Source: Candidatus Saccharibacteria bacterium (lineage in GTDB: Bacteria; Patescibacteriota; Saccharimonadia; Saccharimonadales; Saccharimonadaceae). From it: DNA of 64,000 nucleotides. Both the position numbers and the translations under genes were made by a program. The notes below the pieces were generated by a model. The model worked only from the letters and a program-made list of their open reading frames with translations, did no database searches and was not told the origin of the DNA. The DNA lies in NCBI GenBank assembly GCA_016432585.1, contig CP066696.1, positions 824,113 through 888,112 of the forward strand, given 5' to 3'. Shown here one piece after another: positions 34,262 through 42,795 of the stretch (position 1 is the stretch's first letter; the number at the start of each line of letters is the position of its first letter).

Positions 34262-34462
34262 TTAGTTAGATACAACAAATGGAAGTAGTGCCAAGTGGCG
34301 TGCACGCTTGATAGCAACTGCTAGCTGGCGCTGCTGTTTTGCGCTTAGGCCAGTTTTTGCAATCGGCTCAATCTGGCCGTACATGTTGATAAATCGCTGC
34401 AACGTTTTAACGTCTTTATAGTCAAAGTAAGCAGGCGTATCTTTCTTAAATCGTTTCATCAT
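34262..34462 (-). CDS. rpsR: Ribosomal protein S18
   Basis: 66 residues (second ATG one codon in is possible). [19 protein letters not shown] and [25 protein letters not shown] are the conserved S18 core that binds S6 and 16S rRNA. AGGAG lies 8 nt before the ATG. It is third in the usual rpsF-ssb-rpsR order, 18 bp after ssb. Confidence 0.95.
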   Translation of the reverse strand: MMKRFKKDTPAYFDYKDVKTLQRFINMYGQIEPIAKTGLSAKQQRQLAVAIKRARHLALLPFVVSN

Positions 34463-34480
34463 TATATTTTCTCCTGGTTC

Positions 34481-34930
34481 CTAGAAAGGAATTTCGCTTA
34501 AATCAATAGGTTTGTCGTCGATATCTTCAATAACAACGTCGTCAGATTTTTTGTTCTGAGCACCCGAGTTATTGTTCGAGTAGTTCGATGATCCGCCGGC
34601 GTTATCGCCGTTCGGGCCATCAAGGAAAGTAACATCGGTCGCAACAACCTCAACTTTACTGCGCTTTTTGCCGGTTTCTTTGTCGTCCCAGCTATCTTGG
34701 CGAAGGCGTCCCTGCACAAGGCAGCGACGACCCTTTGAAAGATACTGGCTAACAAGTTCGCCAAGCTTTTCCCACGCAGTCACGTCGAAGAAATCAGCTG
34801 CGTCCTCTTGGCCGCCGCGATCAACCGCAATACTAAAGCTTGTGATCGTCTTACCTGTTGTTGTGGTGCGTACTTCTGGGTCGCGGGTAAGGCGTCCCAT
34901 TAAAATCACTTGGTTGATGCTTTTGGCCAT
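34481..34930 (-). CDS. ssb: Single-stranded DNA-binding protein
   Basis: 149 residues. The OB fold (SINQVILMGRLTRDPEVRTT to the LVQGRLRQDSWDD region) covers the first 105 residues. A Gly/Asn/Ser-rich linker and an acidic tip ending DDKPIDLSEIPF follow, the peptide that recruits replication and repair proteins. It lies 6 bp after rpsF. Confidence 0.96.
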   Translation of the reverse strand: MAKSINQVILMGRLTRDPEVRTTTTGKTITSFSIAVDRGGQEDAADFFDVTAWEKLGELVSQYLSKGRRCLVQGRLRQDSWDDKETGKKRSKVEVVATDVTFLDGPNGDNAGGSSNYSNNNSGAQNKKSDDVVIEDIDDKPIDLSEIPF

Positions 34931-34936
34931 AATTCC

Positions 34937-35284
34937 CTACTCCTCTTCTTTTGTTTCGTCAGATGCGCTTGCTTTTGCTTCTTCTAGCGCTTTGCGTCCC
35001 TTTTCGTCAACGGTGACAAGCAGGTAGCGTAGTACTTCGTCGGTGATGTTCAGCGTGTTGCTGATTTTTAGTGGTGCGTCTGCTGGAAGTTTTACGTCCA
35101 TGTAGACATACACGGCAAACTCTTCACGTTTGATACTGTAGGCAAGTTTCTTTTTACCCCAGTTGTCTTCTTTGGTGATTTCACCGCCGGCGTTCTTGAT
35201 AATATCGCGAACTTTGGTAAGTGGAGTCTCGAGGTCAGCCTCAAGATCCGGGTGAATCAGAACGGTTAGTTCGTATTCTTTCAT
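34937..35284 (-). CDS. rpsF: Ribosomal protein S6
   Basis: 115 residues starting MKEYELTVLIHPDLE, with the S6 ferredoxin-like core (NWGKKKLAYSIKREEFAVYV) and an acidic Glu-rich C-terminus. GAGGAGG lies upstream of the ATG. It is the first gene of rpsF-ssb-rpsR and is divergent from pheA. Confidence 0.96.
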   Translation of the reverse strand: MKEYELTVLIHPDLEADLETPLTKVRDIIKNAGGEITKEDNWGKKKLAYSIKREEFAVYVYMDVKLPADAPLKISNTLNITDEVLRYLLVTVDEKGRKALEEAKASASDETKEEE

Positions 35285-35393
35285 AGATTTCCTCCTCTGG
35301 AATCCATTTTGGATGCTTATATCTGGTATAAGCCGAGTTGATAACCTATGTATTATACCTTAGTTTTGCCCTGTCGTCTAGGGGTGAGCGTGG

Positions 35394-35399
35394 TACAAT
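35394..35399 (+). promoter_or_regulatory. -10 box for leaderless pheA
   Basis: TACAAT ends 7 nt before the GTG at 35407. There is no good -35 and no ribosome-binding site, so initiation at or next to the GTG is likely. Confidence 0.6.
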
Positions 35400-35406
35400 A
35401 GAGCGC

Positions 35407-35949
35407 GTGCGCATAGCAATTCAAGGAGAAATCGGCTCATTTCACGAGGCTGCCGCCAAACAATGGTTTGGCGATGGTTGCCACATCGTGCCCCAAGAGA
35501 CATTCATGGGTGTCTTCGAGGCGCTAAGAACAGGCGACGCCGAGGCAGCAGTCGTTGCTATCGAAAACTCAAATTACGGACCAATTGCCGAATCCCTACA
35601 GCTTTTAAAGGCCTACAACTATCCCGTTATCGGCGAAGTTTCACTTCCGGTCCACCAACAGCTTATTGCGCTTCCCGGTGCCACTCTCGCAACAATCTCA
35701 TGCGTTTATTCACACCCCGTGGCGCTCGGACAATCGAGCGAATTTCTCGATGCCCATCTTCCTCATATCAAGAGAACGGAGTATTTCGATACTGCAGCTG
35801 CAGTCCGCTACATAAAAGACTTGGGCGATCCTACCTGTGCAGCCATTGCTAGCCAAGGGGCCGCCGCGATCTACCAACTTCCTATTCTGGCCACTAACAT
35901 AGAAACCGACAAAACAAATGTTACGCGGTTCGCCGTCCTGCAACCCTAG
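35407..35949 (+). CDS. pheA: Prephenate dehydratase catalytic domain
   Basis: 180 residues from GTG (RIAIQGEIGSFHEAAAKQWF). It has the PDT fold with AVVAIENSNYGPIAESL and ends at the catalytic TRF motif (NVTRFAVLQP). The regulatory ACT domain that normally follows is absent. It would convert prephenate to phenylpyruvate, yet no other aromatic-pathway genes are in the window, which is striking for a presumed auxotroph. The GTG start fits the -10 spacing; an upstream ATG at 35338 lies before the promoter. It converges on ftsK with a 4-bp overlap. Confidence 0.88.
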   Translation: MRIAIQGEIGSFHEAAAKQWFGDGCHIVPQETFMGVFEALRTGDAEAAVVAIENSNYGPIAESLQLLKAYNYPVIGEVSLPVHQQLIALPGATLATISCVYSHPVALGQSSEFLDAHLPHIKRTEYFDTAAAVRYIKDLGDPTCAAIASQGAAAIYQLPILATNIETDKTNVTRFAVLQP

Positions 35950-38162
35950 GTCGCAAGGTCGTCGAGGCTGCTAATAAGCACTTCTCGTGGCCGTGAGCCG
36001 TCTGCTGCGCCAATAACACCCTGCTCTTCCATCTGCTCGATAATACGTGCCGCGCGGGCGTAGCCTATGCGCAGGCGTCGTTGCAACAGGCTGGTGCTTG
36101 CCTTGCCGCTTTCAACCACACAGCGGATCGCGTCTTTATACATGTCGTCGTCTCCACCGCTATCAAAGTCCATTACCACACCGCCGCGGCCATTAAGCTG
36201 TACCGGTTGCGAAACGATCTCGTCGTTATACTGAGGTGCCGACTGCATGCGCAGGTGATCAGTAATTTTGCCCACTTCTTCATCCATCACCCAGGCGCCC
36301 TGAATACGTTTTGGCTTGCTCATGCTTGGGGTCAAAATCAGCATGTCACCCTGCCCCAAAAGCTTTTCCGCACCCGCTTGATCCAGGATTGTACGGCTGT
36401 CGATTTGTGATGCAACCGTAAACGCGATACGCGCCGGAATGTTCGCCTTGATAAGACCGGTAATAACATCAACACTTGGGCGCTGCGTGGCAAGCACCAG
36501 GTGAATACCCACAGCACGAGCTTTCTGTGCCAAGCGCACAATAAGCGCCTCTACGTCGCGCGCAGCAACCATCATAAGGTCGGCTAGCTCGTCGATAACA
36601 ATCACAATGTACGGCATCGCACCATCATCTACTTGGTGCTCATTGCCGTCTTCGTCTGGAACAGACAGCTTTTTATTGCCAGATTGAATTTTTTGGTTGT
36701 AGCTTTTAATGTCGCGAATTTTCTCTTCGGCAAGCAGCTTGTAGCGACGCTCCATTTCGTTCACCGCCCACTTTAGAGCGCTAATCGTCTTGTCCGGCTC
36801 GGTAATAACAGGTGTTAGCAGATGCGGAATATCCTCGTACGGTGCCATTTCAACCTGCTTTGGGTCAACCAGAATAAGTTTCATATCACTTGGACTGTTG
36901 CGGTACAAAAGACTCGTTAACAGTGTGTTGATCATAACCGACTTACCACTACCTGTTTGACCAGCGATCAGAAGGTGTGGCATTTTATTTAGCTCGCCCA
37001 CAACTGCCTCGCCCGAAATATCTTTACCAATAGCAAAGGCTAGCGGCTCGTTATTCGTCTTCCACTGCTTCGATGTCAGGACACCGTGCAGGCGCACGTC
37101 GGCCGCTTTGCGGTTTGGCACCTCGATACCCACAGCGCGCTGCCCTGGAATAGGCGCCTCGATACGAAGGCTTTGCGCAGCTAGGTTAAGGGCAATGTTC
37201 GTTTCAAGCGCGGTAATACGCGTTAGTTTTACGCCACTTGGCGGTCGCAGCGTGTACTGCGTTACCTTTGGCCCGATATTCGCGCCTTCCATGCCAACTT
37301 CGATGTTAAATTCGGCAAGCGTATCGCGAATCGTTTGCGCGTTCTGCTGAACGTCACCAGCATCGGCCGGCGATTGCTTTTTCTCAAGGAGATCAACGCT
37401 TGGCGGTTGCCAGTTAGGGTCGCTAACGGCCACAAGCGCCGCCTGCTCTTCAGCTACCTTGTCTTGCTTTATACTGCCGCGAAGGCTCGAAAGATGCGCA
37501 CCTTTTTTACCCTTGTCGTCTTGGTCGAGAGTTGGAACACCAGCATTAAGCTTTAGTTCGCCAATTGCGTGGTGTTTTGGTACGTCGGCGGCAGCCGCTT
37601 GGCGCATAACCTTTACGTTTTCGTCTAGGTCACTACTGTCGCGGCGCGCGAATTCCCATATTTTTTTAATAACGGTAATCGGCGAAACCCGAAGAACAAA
37701 TAATGTCGTCACTAAAATAAGAAGAACGTAGATAAACGCCGCAACACCACTGTCGACAAGCGAAAGCATGCCACCGTTTACAAGCCGCCCCACAAAGCCG
37801 CCCGTCGCCTCGCCAGCCTCGTTTTTCATAAGACCAAAAAGGCCAGCAAACCACACTATCAAAAGTGCAGTCGCCAAGCGCACAACAAATGGAAGCCGAT
37901 TGTTTTCGGCCCGAAAAATCTCAACGGCAACATACACGAAAAGAAGTGGAACCACGTACACAGCGTAACCAATAGTACTAAGAGCGCTTGCGTGCAGCCA
38001 CTCTAATATCGGCCCACCTGCCCCAAACCATGCGATCACCAGTAGTAGCGAGACGGCAACAAGGAACACCGCGCCTACCTGCGCCCAAAATCCCGTCGGC
38101 AAGCTATGCTGAGCGGACGTTTGCTGTTGCTTTTTTCGCGATGATTTTCGTTTCTTTGCCAT
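35946..38162 (-). CDS. ftsK: DNA translocase FtsK/SpoIIIE
   Basis: 738 residues. Four N-terminal membrane helices (within residues 25-165) and a short linker lead to the RecA-like motor with Walker A AGQTGSGKSVMIN and Walker B VIVIDELADLMM. A C-terminal winged-helix gamma domain (SLLQRRLRIGYARAARIIEQ) reads chromosomal orientation sequences. It pumps DNA at the division septum and would activate the Xer recombinase found at 9.7 kb. TATAAT lies 10 nt upstream of the ATG, giving a leader of only about 3 nt. Confidence 0.95.
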   Translation of the reverse strand: MAKKRKSSRKKQQQTSAQHSLPTGFWAQVGAVFLVAVSLLLVIAWFGAGGPILEWLHASALSTIGYAVYVVPLLFVYVAVEIFRAENNRLPFVVRLATALLIVWFAGLFGLMKNEAGEATGGFVGRLVNGGMLSLVDSGVAAFIYVLLILVTTLFVLRVSPITVIKKIWEFARRDSSDLDENVKVMRQAAAADVPKHHAIGELKLNAGVPTLDQDDKGKKGAHLSSLRGSIKQDKVAEEQAALVAVSDPNWQPPSVDLLEKKQSPADAGDVQQNAQTIRDTLAEFNIEVGMEGANIGPKVTQYTLRPPSGVKLTRITALETNIALNLAAQSLRIEAPIPGQRAVGIEVPNRKAADVRLHGVLTSKQWKTNNEPLAFAIGKDISGEAVVGELNKMPHLLIAGQTGSGKSVMINTLLTSLLYRNSPSDMKLILVDPKQVEMAPYEDIPHLLTPVITEPDKTISALKWAVNEMERRYKLLAEEKIRDIKSYNQKIQSGNKKLSVPDEDGNEHQVDDGAMPYIVIVIDELADLMMVAARDVEALIVRLAQKARAVGIHLVLATQRPSVDVITGLIKANIPARIAFTVASQIDSRTILDQAGAEKLLGQGDMLILTPSMSKPKRIQGAWVMDEEVGKITDHLRMQSAPQYNDEIVSQPVQLNGRGGVVMDFDSGGDDDMYKDAIRCVVESGKASTSLLQRRLRIGYARAARIIEQMEEQGVIGAADGSRPREVLISSLDDLAT

Positions 38163-38242
38163 AGTTGTTTTTATTATAAGCGCTTTCGCTTCAGATTGAC
38201 ATCTTATACTATAGCAAAAATTACAATATTTTGCAAATGCGC

Positions 38243-38542
38243 TTATGGCTTTTGCGTTACTTCTTGAACAACAGCCAATTTGGCCTCTTTGCGGTACTTA
38301 ACAATAAGCGTTACCATAAGTGCATAGAAGCCAAGCCACACGACGCTAACCGTTGCGTAAAGCGGGTCGCTGATAGTAATTGCATAAAGAACCGCGACGC
38401 CCTGAGTAACAAGCCAGATAACCCAGGTAGAAAGACTGAACTCGTCGGACTGTTTTGTTTGGGTAAGTTTACGCAGCTGAGGAAGACACGCATAGATAGC
38501 GACAGTGGCGGCAAGTGCATACAATAAGTGAATGATAGACAT
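38243..38542 (-). CDS. SemiSWEET/PQ-loop small membrane protein
   Basis: 99 residues with three membrane helices and a PQ-loop motif (CLPQLRKLTQTKQSDEFSLSTW). This matches the half-transporter SemiSWEET fold, which dimerises to carry sugars in some bacteria. The substrate is unknown. It is transcribed alone from TTGACT-17-TTAAAT on the minus strand and lies 80 bp before ftsK. Confidence 0.78.
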   Translation of the reverse strand: MSIIHLLYALAATVAIYACLPQLRKLTQTKQSDEFSLSTWVIWLVTQGVAVLYAITISDPLYATVSVVWLGFYALMVTLIVKYRKEAKLAVVQEVTQKP

Positions 38543-38572
38543 ATTTTTTGTTTTTGATTAGTTTACATATTT

Positions 38573-38601
38573 ATTTAAGCATAAGAATTATAATAAGTCA
38601 A
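38573..38601 (-). promoter_or_regulatory. Promoter of the SemiSWEET-like gene
   Basis: Minus strand TTGACT (38596-38601), 17-bp spacer ending TATGC, TTAAAT (38573-38578). The leader is about 25 nt. Confidence 0.68.
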
Positions 38602-38609
38602 TATCCACA

Positions 38610-38646
38610 CTGGGTCACGACGCACACGTAGCACGTCGTGACCCAG
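38610..38646. repeat. 13-bp perfect hairpin downstream of the orphan G+C-rich gene
   Basis: Arms CTGGGTCACGACG (38610-38622) and CGTCGTGACCCAG (38634-38646). It follows the stop of the gene at 38663-39094 by 16 nt on the minus strand and abuts the -35 of the next gene. There is no T-run, so it could be a 3'-end stabiliser, a Rho-type stop or an operator. Confidence 0.75.
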
Positions 38647-38662
38647 CCAGAACCGTGAGTGT

Positions 38663-39094
38663 CTACGACAACTCGGACGCGTCAAACGGAATGAATACCA
38701 GTCCGCCCTGCGTGATCTCGAACACTCGGTGCAGCGACAGGAATTCTCGCGTCGCAGATCGATCGCCTTGGCTTGGCTCGCGAACAGGGTGTACGCCGAT
38801 CAGCACCGCCCCGGAGCCAAGATGGCGACGGGAAAGCTTGCGTAGGCGCTGCGTGTCGAGAGACACGGCGAACCGCAGATCTCCAGACCGTCCCTTGTTG
38901 ATTCGCTCTTCGAACGCCAGCCGGAAATCTTCCCGTCGCGCCTCGCTCGCGAGCAACACTCGCATGAGCGACTTGGGGCCGACACGAGATCGGAATTGAA
39001 CATTGGCCGAGCTGTCGTAGTCGGTGCCGTACAGTTGAAGGAAGTCCCGGGCGATATGATCGACCACCCGTAACTCTGCTGCAAGCAGCGCCAT
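38663..39094 (-). CDS. Orphan G+C-rich protein of unknown function
   Basis: 143 residues, starting MALLAAELRVVDHIARDFLQ from the ATG at 39094, which has GAGGTG upstream. It is soluble, rich in Arg and Leu, with an N-terminal helical half and a C-terminal half of short strands (GAVLIGVHP, GGLVFIPFD). I recognise no family. Codon third positions are mostly G or C, unlike its neighbours. It has its own TATAAT (39134-39139) just after the RNase J terminator and its own 3' hairpin. Acquisition from a G+C-rich donor, perhaps the actinobacterial host, is an inference. Confidence 0.7.
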   Translation of the reverse strand: MALLAAELRVVDHIARDFLQLYGTDYDSSANVQFRSRVGPKSLMRVLLASEARREDFRLAFEERINKGRSGDLRFAVSLDTQRLRKLSRRHLGSGAVLIGVHPVREPSQGDRSATREFLSLHRVFEITQGGLVFIPFDASELS

Positions 39095-39141
39095 GACGCA
39101 CCTCACAAAAATAGACAACAGTTCCAACGAGAGATTATAGC

Positions 39142-39171
39142 AAAAACATCCGCTTATTAGGCGGATGTTTT
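39142..39171 (-). terminator. Terminator of RNase J gene
   Basis: AACATCCGC / GCGGATGTT stem with T-run on the minus strand, 9 bp after the RNase J stop. The -10 TATAAT of the next gene (39134-39139) follows immediately. Confidence 0.85.
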
Positions 39172-39179
39172 GTTGCGTT

Positions 39180-41321
39180 TTAGTAAGCGCGAGTGTCTGG
39201 TCGGACTTTTGGCTCAACCACTTCCGTGTCGGGCACTTGGCGCGGCGGGAAGTTTTTTGGCTCGGCTTTTGGTACGACGTACGAATTGCCCTTACGAGGC
39301 TCGCCGGCATTTTGCGCCTGGCCACCCTGCTGGCGGTTCTGGCCACCACCACCGCCACCAATTTCGTTGATCACAGGGATAACGATTGGGGTTCGACGGG
39401 TTTGGTCGTACAAAATATGTGTGATCTCGTCTTTGAGTTCTTTCTTGATAACATCAAGATCGACACGCTTGCCGCCAAAACTGCGAGCAACCTTTTGCTT
39501 TAGATACTGACGAATCGTCCCCATAAGCTCTTCGCTGTCACGAAGATAAATGAAACCTCGTGAAATGATGTCCGGGCTTGTCATAAGGCGACCGCTACCG
39601 CGGGCAACCGTAAGAACAACCACAAACATACCTTCGTTGCTCATGTGGATACGATCTTTTAGAACAACCTCGGACACAACTGCGCCACTGTCGTCGTACA
39701 TAATACCGCCAACAGGGATTCGGCCAGCCTTACGCGCGCCATCGGCATCGATTTCGATAACATCACCGCTGTCACAGACAAAGATATTGCTGCGTGGGAT
39801 ACCACCTTCTTTTTCAGCAAGTTCGGCGTTGTGGTGCAACATATGGAACTCACCGTGAATCGGTAGGTAGTATGTTGGGTTTAGTGCGCGGATAAGCTTT
39901 ACGTGATCGTCGTAGTAACCATGACCACTCATGTGAAGTGGACCGACGCCAGTAAGGTGTGATTTGCCATTTTGAATAACTTCACTTCCCTCTCGCATAA
40001 GACCATCAACCGTACGAACAACGTACTTTTCGTTACCAGGAATTGGGTTTGAGCTAAATACGATAACATCTGAGTTCTTGATCTTGATGAACTTGTGCGA
40101 GCCGCTTGCCATACGGTTAAGTACAGCGTTAAACTCACCCTGCGAACCAGTACAAACAATCGTTACTTTGCCGTCTGGCAACTTAACAACGTCTTCCATT
40201 TTGACCACAACGTCTTTAGGAATCTTGATAACGCCAGCACGAAGCGCAACCTCAAGGTTTTGAATCATGCTGTAGCCGGCAAACGCAACCTTGCGGTCGT
40301 GTTTTTTAGCCTCTTCTAGAATCACCTGCATACGGTGAATCTGCGATGAGAAACAGCTAAGGATAAGGCGTGAGTTTGGATATTTCTCCATAACCTGACC
40401 CATGCTGTGCTGTACGTCGAACTCGCCGTGCGTGTGCGTACCCTCTGACTCACAGTTGGTCGACTCGTTCATGAGCATAAGAATGCCTTCTTTGGTGGCA
40501 ATCTCGGTCATGCGGTCGAGGTCGAACTTAACGCCGTCGACAGGGTTTTCTTCAAAACGCCAGTCACCAGTGTCGATAAGAACACCGACAGGCGTGCGAA
40601 CAACAACTGCCGTCGCGTCTGGAATAGAGTGGTTAACACGCACAAGTTCAATCGAGAATGAATCACCAAGCTGCACGCGCTCGTGAGTTTCTGGGTTCAT
40701 TTCGTTATATGGCGGTTCGTAGCCAGTTGTTGATTCCTCGAGGGTTCGCTGCACCATGCCCAGTGTAAACTTACTGCCGTAAACAGGCGCGGGAATACGG
40801 TGCGCAAAGTGGCGGAATGCCCCAATATGGTCGAGGTGTCCGTGCGTAAACACAATACCGCGAATTTTGTGCTTGTTTTCTTCGAGGTATGTAATATCAG
40901 GGGTAATGTAGTTGATTCCTGGGTAGTCAGAGCCCGGGAAAAGGAATCCACAGTCGATAACAATAATGTCGTTGTCGTATTCGATCGCCATCATGTTTTT
41001 GCCGATACCCATTTCACCAAGTCCACCAATAGGAATAACGCGCAGTACTGGGCGCGGTGCGCGTGGGCGCTTTGGCTGGTCGGCAATACTGAATTGACGC
41101 CCCTGGTAGCCGTTATAGATAGATTTGTTTACCGGCACGTTTACCATGTGTTGTGAGGCACGGGCGTTTACGTTTTCGCTAGTTCGGCGCTGTGCGCGGA
41201 ACACTTCACCCTTGCGAGTTGTCGTGCTATTGAGCACTGTATTGTTAGATTTTGGCCGTTGTTGCATAGGCCGTTTATTTTGGTCGTCACCCTGGACGTT
41301 ACCAAGTCTTCGTTGTCCCAT
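39180..41321 (-). CDS. rnj: Ribonuclease J
   Basis: 713 residues, longer than the usual 550-560 because of a disordered N-terminal extension of about 90 residues and a Gly/Gln/Arg-rich C-terminal tail (GGGGGQNRQQGGQAQNAGEP). The metallo-beta-lactamase core shows VFTHGHLDHIGAFRHFAHRI and later metal ligands, with the beta-CASP domain between. It performs 5'-3' exonuclease and endonuclease decay and maturation of RNA. With PNPase in the same window it provides core RNA turnover. The low-complexity ends may bind RNA. Confidence 0.95.
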   Translation of the reverse strand: MGQRRLGNVQGDDQNKRPMQQRPKSNNTVLNSTTTRKGEVFRAQRRTSENVNARASQHMVNVPVNKSIYNGYQGRQFSIADQPKRPRAPRPVLRVIPIGGLGEMGIGKNMMAIEYDNDIIVIDCGFLFPGSDYPGINYITPDITYLEENKHKIRGIVFTHGHLDHIGAFRHFAHRIPAPVYGSKFTLGMVQRTLEESTTGYEPPYNEMNPETHERVQLGDSFSIELVRVNHSIPDATAVVVRTPVGVLIDTGDWRFEENPVDGVKFDLDRMTEIATKEGILMLMNESTNCESEGTHTHGEFDVQHSMGQVMEKYPNSRLILSCFSSQIHRMQVILEEAKKHDRKVAFAGYSMIQNLEVALRAGVIKIPKDVVVKMEDVVKLPDGKVTIVCTGSQGEFNAVLNRMASGSHKFIKIKNSDVIVFSSNPIPGNEKYVVRTVDGLMREGSEVIQNGKSHLTGVGPLHMSGHGYYDDHVKLIRALNPTYYLPIHGEFHMLHHNAELAEKEGGIPRSNIFVCDSGDVIEIDADGARKAGRIPVGGIMYDDSGAVVSEVVLKDRIHMSNEGMFVVVLTVARGSGRLMTSPDIISRGFIYLRDSEELMGTIRQYLKQKVARSFGGKRVDLDVIKKELKDEITHILYDQTRRTPIVIPVINEIGGGGGGQNRQQGGQAQNAGEPRKGNSYVVPKAEPKNFPPRQVPDTEVVEPKVRPDTRAY

Positions 41322-41461
41322 TATTTTTGTATATACCTTTCTTAGAGTATTTTTTCAATTTGTTAGTTACAAAATCATAAGCTGCAAACATAGTCGCTAG
41401 ATCAAATGTGTTTGCGTTCGTAGTGGTTACAGTATAGCAAAAAACTTGCACTGATGCAAGT

Positions 41462-42073
41462 CTACCTCTGTTTTTCGGTGTGATTCTCGTCATTTTTAAT
41501 GAGTTCAATAATACGTGGCACGCCCATAAAATCTTCGATCAGCGTTCCCCGTAGTCCACCATTATAAAGCGCGGCAGCCGGGTGATATAGCGGAACAATG
41601 ACCAGCTTTTCGTTGCCGAACTGAACGCGCTTTGCTTGGCCGTGAATCTGGCTTATTTTCATCTCCGGCAAAAAATATTCCATACTGTGACGCCCCAGCG
41701 TAATCACCACTTTTGGCTGAATAATTTGCAGTTGCTTTACCAGATACGGCCAAAACGCCTTCTTTTCCTCGGGCAGTGGATCGCGATTATTTGGTGGGCG
41801 GTATTTTACGATATTCGTAATATAGACGTCGCTTCGCTCCATGCCCGCCTGCGCCAGCATTTCGTTTAAAAACTTACCGGCAGCACCCACGAACGGCAGC
41901 CCCTGTTCATCTTCGTTTTTGCCAGGCGCCTCGCCAATAAACACAATCTCAGCATTTAAGTTGCCGTCGCCCATAACAAGATTTGTCGCCTGCGAGGCCA
42001 GATCAGCGCAGATATTCTTTTCTATAATATCCGTTTTGAGCGTATCGAGCTGAGTCTGTTTTTTGTCATCCAC
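41462..42073 (-). CDS. Family 4-like uracil-DNA glycosylase without Fe-S cysteines
   Basis: 203 residues from GTG. Motif 1 GEAPGKNEDEQGLPFVGAAG and the downstream YHPAAALYNGGLR motif define the UDG family 4/5 fold. Family 4 enzymes hold a 4Fe-4S cluster with four cysteines. Here the second pair is Tyr and Phe/Trp (IVKYRPPNNRDP; KAFWPYL), and in the first pair only Cys22 remains. The protein has that single cysteine. It should still excise uracil from DNA, but cluster-free; this is inference from the alignment I made by eye. Confidence 0.85.
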   Translation of the reverse strand: MDDKKQTQLDTLKTDIIEKNICADLASQATNLVMGDGNLNAEIVFIGEAPGKNEDEQGLPFVGAAGKFLNEMLAQAGMERSDVYITNIVKYRPPNNRDPLPEEKKAFWPYLVKQLQIIQPKVVITLGRHSMEYFLPEMKISQIHGQAKRVQFGNEKLVIVPLYHPAAALYNGGLRGTLIEDFMGVPRIIELIKNDENHTEKQR

Positions 42074-42163
42074 TATATATACAGAATAGCACTACTTTTT
42101 GCATGGACCAACGCTTCGCACCCAGCCCTACATTTAAACTAAAAATATGATATAGTATGTTCA

Positions 42164-42179
42164 ATGTCAGAAATGACAT
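42164..42179 (+). repeat. Hairpin with GAAA tetraloop in the yidD leader
   Basis: ATGTCA-GAAA-TGACAT, a perfect 6-bp stem capped by a GNRA-type tetraloop, about 30 nt before the yidD ATG. A -10-like TATAGT lies at 42151-42156. Confidence 0.6.
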
Positions 42180-42210
42180 GCTTCGGTTATATTAGTGCAC
42201 TTGGAGGACT

Positions 42211-42552
42211 ATGGCGAAACTTGCCATATGGTTCATCCTGCTCTACCAAAAATGGGTGAGTCCACGACTCCCCTATGGTGTTTGCGAGATGAACCCAAGC
42301 TGTAGCCAATACGGACTGCAGTCGTTCCAAAGGTTTGGGTTCTTCAAGGGAATGAGCCTGACCACCAGGCGACTCTTCCGCTGCGGAAATCCGACAGACC
42401 GCCATCGCTCCTTCAGGGACAAAGTGGTTATCTGTTTTTGGACGCTCGACTGGATCCTGAACTGCATTGTTCGAGGTCGACAACACCAGGCTACAAAAGC
42501 TGTCAAAAAGCTCACCAACGATCCTGTTCCCAAGTTTTACGAAAGGAGGTGA
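42211..42552 (+). CDS. yidD: YidD-family membrane protein insertion efficiency factor
   Basis: 113 residues. WFILLYQKWVSPRLPYGVC leads into MNPSCSQYGLQSFQRFGFFK and TTRRLFRCGNP, the three conserved blocks of YidD with its cysteines. YidD is a small membrane-associated protein that helps YidC insert membrane proteins. The usual rnpA-yidD-yidC setting is absent. It starts after a strong TTGGAGGACT site and ends in the codons that form the next gene's AAAGGAGGTGAG site, so the two are coupled. The C-terminal 45 residues extend beyond the core. Codon use is richer in G+C than flanking genes. Confidence 0.9.
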   Translation: MAKLAIWFILLYQKWVSPRLPYGVCEMNPSCSQYGLQSFQRFGFFKGMSLTTRRLFRCGNPTDRHRSFRDKVVICFWTLDWILNCIVRGRQHQATKAVKKLTNDPVPKFYERR

Positions 42553-42557
42553 GAAAG

Positions 42558-42737
42558 ATGGCATGGAAATCCGAAAAGCGCGAAGTTAACGGCTGCCTCT
42601 CCGACGTCAAGACCTTTACGGTCCCGGCAAAAAGAGAGACCGGTGGCTCGTGCGCGATCATCGCGATTATCGGGTTGAGCAGCGTTACCGCTCTCATCGC
42701 CGGCGGTATCACCGCAGTCGCACAAACCTTGGGTTAA
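42558..42737 (+). CDS. 59-residue peptide with Gly-Gly site, paired with yidD
   Basis: The ATG at 42558 is placed 5 nt after the yidD stop and 7 nt after a near-perfect AGGAGGTGA. The first 30 residues are polar (AWKSEKREVNGCLSDVKTFT). A GG follows at about residues 29-30, then SCAIIAIIGLSSVTALIAGG and a short end, a single Gly/Ala/Ile-rich hydrophobic helix with one Cys. This resembles a double-glycine leader plus bacteriocin-like or membrane-active core, but no peptidase-transporter gene is seen nearby. A small membrane protein needing YidD/YidC for insertion is the simpler reading. No family is recognised. Confidence 0.7.
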   Translation: MAWKSEKREVNGCLSDVKTFTVPAKRETGGSCAIIAIIGLSSVTALIAGGITAVAQTLG

Positions 42738-42795
42738 ACCGAGGCACATAGCACCCCCGGTTGGCAGTTGTCGACTGGGGGATTACGACGTCTAC

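Noticed and set aside
38682-39101. Long ORFs in other frames across the G+C-rich orphan gene
   Set aside because: G+C-rich DNA opens several frames. The chosen frame has the SD at the right distance and the most protein-like composition.
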